Positions 59,085 to 64,000 of a stretch of 64,000 bases of DNA are shown one piece after another; positions within the stretch are counted from its first letter, which is position 1; every line of letters begins with the position of its first letter. Both the position numbers and the translations under genes were made by a program. A model generated the notes under the pieces. That model made no database searches, was not told the origin of the DNA, and saw nothing but the letters and a program-made list of their open reading frames with translations. This stretch comes from Atriophallophorus winterbourni (Eukaryota; Platyhelminthes; Trematoda; Plagiorchiida; Microphallidae), in contig JACCGJ010014207.1 in assembly GCA_013407085.1 (NCBI GenBank), positions 1 to 64,000 of the forward strand, written 5' to 3'.

Positions 59085-59830
59085 ACCCTTGTCGGACACC
59101 ACTGACCGTATGGAAGTTGGCTGACTGGCTATTGCACACCTTAACTCAACGAGAAGAATAAAAATAGTGCCCTAAATAGGCTCAAGTAATTTTGCGAGAC
59201 ATATTTAAGCATCCGTCGTATCTCGAACATATCGTGGATGGACAGAGTGACTAATGCTGAAGTACTTTCAAAAGCTGGACTACAGAGCATGTTCACCCTA
59301 TTACGACAGCGCCGCCTGCGGTGGCTTGGTCATGTCTATGCAATGAAAAATGGTAGTATTCCGAAAGATATATTCTATGATGAGTTGCAATTAGGAAGTC
59401 GACTCTGAACCGCTCACATTGGAAGCATGGTGTAAAGCGTCGTCTGCAAGCTGGGGAGGAGCAGATACAGCTCCGGCTGCTGAACGTAGATCATGCCGCC
59501 GGCGTGCAACTGACGTCCTACAACCGAGTTCTGACTATCGTTGCAAGCGCTGCGGGAGAGATTGTTCAAAAAGCTGTAGAACATAAAAATTCATGTGATT
59601 GTGATATACATCCATGGTAGACATCGACCGAAGGAGGCCAACAACAACAACTAAACAATGTGTTTCGATCAACCAAATCGTGGCAGTCTTAATATAAACC
59701 TCTTGCGGTTGTTTGAATAACCTTGTATGTTTATCAAACAGCGATAAGGAGAAATTGATCATGACATGCTTGCTAAGGCGCCTCAGCCCAGTCATCAAGG
59801 ATTTCCCTCACAGGCTTCACCGATAAGTTT
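59085..59830 (+). repeat. Repeat X, copy 2, split by a LINE
   Basis: 59085-59215 matches the first half of copy 1 (TGTCGGACACCAC, GGAAGTTGGCTGACTGGC) and 59652-59800 matches the second half (AAACAATGTGTTTCGATCA, CTTGTATGTTTATC). The 440 bp between them are a LINE insertion. Confidence 0.7.
59218..59650 (+). mobile_element. C2H2-ended LINE nested in repeat X
   Basis: The plus strand reads RVTNAEVLSKAGLQSMFTLL, RQRRLRWLGHVYA and NGSIPKDIFYDELQLGSR, then after a deletion RRLQAGEEQIQ and a decayed zinc-finger end. The 3' end has CATCGACCGAAGGAGGCC followed by AACAACAACAACT. Same family as 40570-41100. Confidence 0.8.
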
Positions 59831-60440
59831 ATGCCCATGAAATCGTGCTATGATTGCATGACGCCCAAGCAAGGAGACGCGACATATGAATGTCGATTAG
59901 CAACGTCAAGATGGAGAAGTAAAGTCATTATAATTCAAATGTATTTGAGCAGATCTGACGCTTCTGTAGTAAAACTGGTATATCAAATAGAAGGAAAAAG
60001 AAAATAAGGTAAAAAGCGTTACTTTCCTTTTTTGGTACGTCGCCTGAAAAAATGAAACGATAGCACACGTTACCGGGAACACGAATGTGGGAGCGAAGCA
60101 GATGATGTCAGAGAAATATAGACACTTGGCAACTTTATGAATGACCAGATATTGAACTTGAAATTCGACAGCTATAGGTAGCAAAGGATGAGTTTATTTC
60201 CGCTTGACAATACCAATCCGCCCCAAGGAAACCCATTACTCCAACATGCGATAATCAACAACAACGTAGTTTATCACTCAGATCACATGCATCGAAAGTT
60301 TGTCTTAGTCAATAGACGGCTGAAGCACGCGGGCAGGACGTTTGATTTTCAGTTGGACGGTCCACGTACGAATCCCTCTCTGGGGTTACACCTTTTGGAA
60401 AATTTCCCCGACCTACCAGGTGCAGGATAGCTTCGGCAAA
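59831..60440. other. Unassigned stretch
   Basis: The plus-strand frame 60188-60430 and the minus-strand frame 60184-59906 have no recognisable domain. Nothing else seen. Confidence 0.35.
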
Positions 60441-60545
60441 TAGTCTAGACTTGGGCAACCTGACAGTATCGTAGCCCGCATGTAGTCTCTGACTGTACGA
60501 CATGGCCTGGATCAGGCTTGTGCTTTCATACCATCATACCGTCGG
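60441..60545 (-). repeat. F3 fragment
   Basis: TAGACTTGGGCAACCTGACA, AGTCTCTGACTGTACGAC and GGCCTGGATCAGGCTTGTGC are the complement of the left half of F3. Confidence 0.75.
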
Positions 60546-60699
60546 CAAATAGTCGGAAAAAACTACGAGAGAACAGCACCCCGACAAGTGGGTGAGGTCA
60601 TTATGTCAGGTCAGTCGAGGTCTCATTGTGCTGACGTTTATTACGTTGTTTAAAAATAGGCTTCGAGCACACCGGATGTAACATTAATCACGTCAACTA

Positions 60700-60945
60700 A
60701 CCGTGTTGACGGGGGTGCAGTACATCCGTGCTGTGCAGTGAGCTGCATGCGGAAACACGCTGGAGTCTCAGCGTCATTTCTATTTGCATGTACGAAAGCA
60801 TAGGCCTGATCCAGGCAAAGCGCCTGCATGTAGGCTAAGATTTTCATGTCTCTCTAGGTCTGGGCAACCTGACAGTATCTTAGCCCACGTGAAGTCAATG
60901 ATTGTACGGCACTTTACCTGGATCAGACTCGTGCTTTCATACTAT
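60700..60945. repeat. Rearranged F3 copies
   Basis: 60720-60785 is the right half of F3 on the minus strand, 60786-60850 a left-half piece on the plus strand (GGCCTGATCCAGGCAAAG), and 60851-60942 the left half on the minus strand again. The opposed pieces form a local foldback. Confidence 0.7.
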
Positions 60946-61140
60946 ACAATATGCCGATACAGCATTATCTTACATTGTATGCTTCGCAACGAATTAGCTT
61001 CAAATCATGAACAGCGAAAGTGACGATTTGTTGAATCGCCCCAAAGATGTCTCCCTAATTCCCACGCACGATAGAAATCAATGACAAATAAGTAATGGAT
61101 GATTAGACACTATGAATACCAGCGGATAAATGGAACTTAC

Positions 61141-61586
61141 CTAACAGAGGAAGCTCTACTACTGGGTTGCGATGTTTCAGGGAACAATAAATCCTCTTTA
61201 GCTTCTAGGGGGGAAAGCAATTTATTACCCACAGCGTTGATCGAGTCGACGTCAAGTGTAGAAACTTCCGGGAGCATATGGTGGACCATTTCTGAAGGCA
61301 CAACGGGGCACAGGCTTTGATCCCCCGTGCTTGAGAATCGATTATGTAGATTCCGCCGCGAAAATATGTACGAAATAACTGAGTCGGGGTCCGGTCGACG
61401 GGGTTCAGCCACCATAACACACTGACCAGCAGTGAGCAATGCTTCGTGCTTTGACCAGAGTTGATAAGTGACCGCTGATGGATGACGTGAGTTGGACGCA
61501 ACGACATCCGGTGTGTTTGCAAGCGTGAGTAAATTAACCCGTATCGCGAAATCTACCGAACGATTCTCTGCTTCGCGAATAACATC
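61141..61586 (-). CDS. Unidentified host gene, downstream exon
   Basis: Minus strand, after a CCGTGTAG acceptor. Joins the upstream exon in phase 0 and stays open for 148 codons to a GTTAG/GTAAGT donor. Encodes DVIREAENRSVDFAIRVNLL, TLANTPDVVASNSRHPSAVT, WSKHEALLTAGQCVMVAE and a Ser-rich stretch. Its base composition is more even than the surrounding repeats, and the long open frame with both splice sites argues for a real gene. The next exon (towards lower coordinates) was not found. Confidence 0.65.
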
Positions 61587-61664
61587 CTACACGGAAGGTG
61601 AAGAACACCGCGGTACAAAGAAAGTTCAACAAAGAGTGTGTGTGAATGAGGTCTAAGAACTTAC

Positions 61665-62012
61665 CATGTCGGGGGAGGATGACATCTCACATTGAAGGCC
61701 AGCAGACCATAACTTCTTTGCCAAATGATATGCTAACCGGAGTGCATCTTTGCATTCCACGTAGGATTCAAGAGAGACGCTCCCCGAGCTGGTATTTGTA
61801 ACGAGAACACCCGGACTGCCAGTGTATTCGTGCGGTGAAATATTGATCAGTGTTTGATCAGTACCTGATTTCGAGGAACCCGGACAACCGCGCCTGGTCG
61901 AAGCAGTAGGCAAATATTTGAATGGGGAATTGTAGAGATCTTGAGGATTTTGCGCTTCCTTGGTGCACCAACTAAGCAGAATATGACACGGAGAAAGATC
62001 CATAGGAGACCT
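61665..62012 (-). CDS. Unidentified host gene, upstream exon
   Basis: Minus strand, from a TTTTTATAG acceptor to a perfect GTAAGT donor, 116 codons open. Contains NTSSGSVSLESYVECKDALR and LAYHLAKKLWSAGLQCEM. The second block resembles the anticodon-binding-like region of histidyl-tRNA synthetases and of GCN2-type kinases (pattern A..LW.AG...E). That likeness is short and I would not name the gene on it. Earlier exons would lie beyond 62100, where repeats begin. Confidence 0.65.
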
Positions 62013-62149
62013 CTATAAAAACGACCAAGAAATAGAGCGTGTTGTGCATGTGAAACCACAAATGGGGGAGATTTGTTATTAGCGAAAAACGCGCGATACA
62101 GCATCCACTTTCATAAATCACAAGTCATTCGTTGTTTGTTGGCAACAAA

Positions 62150-62400
62150 TTACAAGTAGGAAAAGAAACAAGAGGGTTGGAACGTAAAGAACGTTGCAAT
62201 ACATTTGTTCCAAAGCACAGGTATATATATGTATGAAAGCACAAGCCTAATCCAGGCAAAGTGCCGCACAGTCAGAGACTGCACGTGGGCAAAGTTACTG
62301 TCATGTTGCCCAGGCCTAGACAAATATGACAAAAGAACAGGAAATGGTAGTGAGACTCCAGTGTGTTTCGACATGCAGCTCACTACCGGTGGTCAAAGCA
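62150..62400 (+). repeat. F3 repeat
   Basis: GTATGAAAGCACAAGCCTAA, AAAGTGCCGCACAGTCAGAG, GTTGCCCAGGCCTAGACA, AAATGGTAGTGAGACTCC and GCAGCTCACTACCGG. Nearly full length. Confidence 0.85.
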
Positions 62401-62504
62401 CAGGATCACAGAAACAATGTCAAGAGTGTTGAAATTGTGCACCGGATATTCATTGTTCCCATAAACCTGAACAGTGGTCGGCACAAACAAAACTAGTAAG
62501 AAAA

Positions 62505-62690
62505 GCGAGCTCACATCCCCTGCACTTACCACCACAATACAGTACAAAGGTTGGCCGTGGCATTCAAGGATAACTTTGTTTACCACTTATCCACTGTTTA
62601 AAGGCTCACTGAACTTAATCTTACTGTTTCCACCTGATGACGGCAAGCAGCCAGAAACCGGTTGTGGTGTATAAGTAGAGATATATGATA
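62505..62690 (+). repeat. F2 repeat
   Basis: Complement of the F2 units at 50.6 kb: CCACTGTTTAAAGGCTCACT, CTTAATCTTACTG, the ribozyme, then GTGTATAAG. The left part (GCTCACATCCCCTGC) is in the opposite orientation. Confidence 0.75.
62629..62668 (+). ncRNA. F2 hammerhead motif
   Basis: Core CTGATGA, stem II CGGC/GCCA (three pairs after a mismatch) around AAGCA, GAAA, CCGGTT, stem I CCAC/GTGG. Complete core, somewhat weak stems. Confidence 0.65.
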
Positions 62691-62692
62691 TG

Positions 62693-62925
62693 AAAGCACA
62701 AGTCTGATCCAGGCAAAGTGCCGTACAGTCAGAGACTGCACGTGGGCTAAGATACTGTCAGGTTGCCCAGACCTAGAGAGATATGAGAAAGAAAATAGAA
62801 ATGGTAGTGAGACTCCAGCGTGTTTCAGCATGCAGATCACTACCGGTGGCCAATCAATATAGCACGGTATTAGCCGCACAGAAAAGAACTACTGTACGAT
62901 TGCACATCCGTGCAGTAGAGAGGAG
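62693..62925 (+). repeat. F3 repeat
   Basis: Full-length copy of F3, with CTACTGCACGATTGCACATC at its end. Very close to the copies at 62150 and 63660. Confidence 0.85.
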
Positions 62926-63480
62926 ATGAACACTTCAAAACTGGTCATTTCCATTGTCTTGATCACTTGACTTGGATCCACTGTGTGGATCAGTCATCCG
63001 AAGATTGGATGTGCTAGTGTGGGGGTGGGACCCCCTAAACGAAATCTCCCCTACTTCGGTGTAGGCAACCGGGTAGTATCATGCCTACGTTCAACGATGC
63101 CGATGACAACGCTTTGTACCCCCTTCTCGCTTTGTACATCTCATTGTTTATGTTGAACGGCACTATATCTGTATCAGATTGTGCAAATATAATAATAATA
63201 ATATGTGCTAGTGTGATTAACAAAACAATCATTGTTTCAAGTAGTAACGGCATACTAGAGAACGAAGAAGGGAGCGGTTGAACCAAATGTTTGTGGTAGC
63301 GTGATTCCAAACTAATAGATGATGTTAAAAGCTTAATTCGGAGATATTCGTAATTTAAGCTTTACAAAACGACACGGTGTTCAATTACAAAATATCAACG
63401 AGATAAATGTTTTCTTAGATGTTCAATGATGACATCCGTTTTGATAGAGATATTTTGAGGCAAAGGGAGGAAGGAACGCT
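62926..63480. other. Unassigned stretch
   Basis: Contains TAATAATAATAATATG at about 63190-63206. The opposed frames 63081-63281 and 63310-63035 have no known domain. Confidence 0.35.
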
Positions 63481-63850
63481 GATATGTGTGATGTGATGTG
63501 AAGGCACAAGCCTGATGCAGACAAAGTGCCGCACAGTCAGAGACTGCACGTGAGCTAAGATACTGTCAGGTTGCCCAGGCCTAGACAGATATGACAAAGT
63601 AGAAAGAAAATAGAAATGGTACTGAGACTCCAGCGTGTTTCAGCATGGAGCTATGGTATGGTATGGTATGAAAGCACAAGCCGCACAGTCAGAGATTGCA
63701 CGTTGGCTAAGATACTGTCAGGTTGCCCAGGCCTAGACAGATATGAGGGGGAAATAGAAATGGCAGTGAGACTCCAGCGTGTTTCAGCATGCAGCTCACT
63801 ACGGTTAGCCACAGCATAAAAATACTGCACGATTGCACATCCGCTGATAT
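63481..63850 (+). repeat. F3 tandem pair
   Basis: Two copies in the same orientation, the first cut short after CAGCATGGAGC and the second starting with GGTATGAAAGCACAAGCC, joined by a TATGG repeat (TATGGTATGGTATGG). The second runs to CTGCACGATTGCACATCCG. Confidence 0.85.
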
Positions 63851-64000
63851 AGAGATGTTAGAGAGGACAATATAACATATTTCGATCACAATACAAAACT
63901 GATTATAATTTCGTAGTTAATTGGAATTGCGACAGAAATAATTTTGATACAACCACTCATTAACACAGTATTTTGAGAGGAGTGCAGGAAAACCTGCATG
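63851..64000. repeat. Repeat shared with 29.7-29.95 kb, cut by the window end
   Basis: GACAATATAACATATTTCGA, AGAAATAATTTTGATACAAC and GTGCAGGAAAA match 29707-29945 in order. Runs off the end of the window. Confidence 0.5.

Noticed and set aside
60188..60430. 80-residue plus-strand frame as a gene
   Set aside because: Overlaps an opposed frame of similar length, has no domain, and abuts F3 fragments.
62150..63850. CRISPR array
   Set aside because: Units are about 210 bp, diverged, and interspersed in a eukaryotic genome. No short direct repeats with regular spacers.
1..64000. tRNA or rRNA genes
   Set aside because: I looked for cloverleaf-like A and B boxes and for conserved rRNA blocks and saw none. 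A tRNAscan-SE run would settle it.

Overview
This window is animal nuclear DNA. It is AT-rich, its one clearly readable host gene is cut into small exons with GT/AG borders, and nearly everything else is decayed retrotransposon. A flatworm, most likely a digenean trematode, is the best guess. Three things support that: the host gene opens with two introns of only 39 nt and then has kilobase-sized ones, a layout described for schistosomes; there are RTE-type fragments of the kind common in schistosomes; and there are BEL/Pao and Gypsy elements plus hammerhead-ribozyme repeats. The species cannot be fixed from sequence alone. No rRNA, tRNA, CRISPR array or bacterial-style operon was seen.

Layout. 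1-3.6 kb: two direct copies of a LINE 3' end and unassigned DNA. 3.6-6.2 kb: a LINE/BEL-Pao chimera present twice in tandem, with a foldback at the joint. 6.5-11.3 kb: a minus-strand Gypsy element with two LTRs, broken by a nested LINE tail. 11.9-14.5 kb: a minus-strand LINE. 14.8-18.3 kb: a dead BEL/Pao element. 19.7-22.5 kb: a plus-strand LINE. 22.86-57.52 kb: one host gene, 14 coding exons and 765 codons in a continuous frame, encoding an NRF-6-like multipass membrane acyltransferase (NRF domain plus acyltransferase-3 domain). Its introns are packed with 5'-truncated LINEs and short tandem repeats. 58-60 kb: LINE/RTE tails nested in one another. 61.1-62.0 kb: two minus-strand exons of a second, unidentified host gene. 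62-64 kb: tandem copies of a further short repeat.

Main discovery. Two related short-repeat families (called F1 and F2 here) carry hammerhead self-cleaving ribozyme motifs: CTGANGA, a 4-bp stem II with an AAACA loop, GAAA, a tiny self-complementary stem III and a GTC or GTA cleavage triplet closed by a 6-bp stem I. Two intact F1 motifs lie in tandem, 219 nt apart, in the sense orientation inside the last intron of the NRF-6-like gene. An intact F2 motif lies in sense in intron 6. Others are antisense. This is the organisation of metazoan retrozyme-like elements that yield small circular RNAs. A further family (F4) has a hammerhead-like core, and family F3 may be a fossil.

Assembly caution. 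Exon 8 of the host gene occurs twice, on either side of a 20-N gap, with only synonymous differences. This is either a tandem exon duplication or, more likely, two haplotypes placed end to end.
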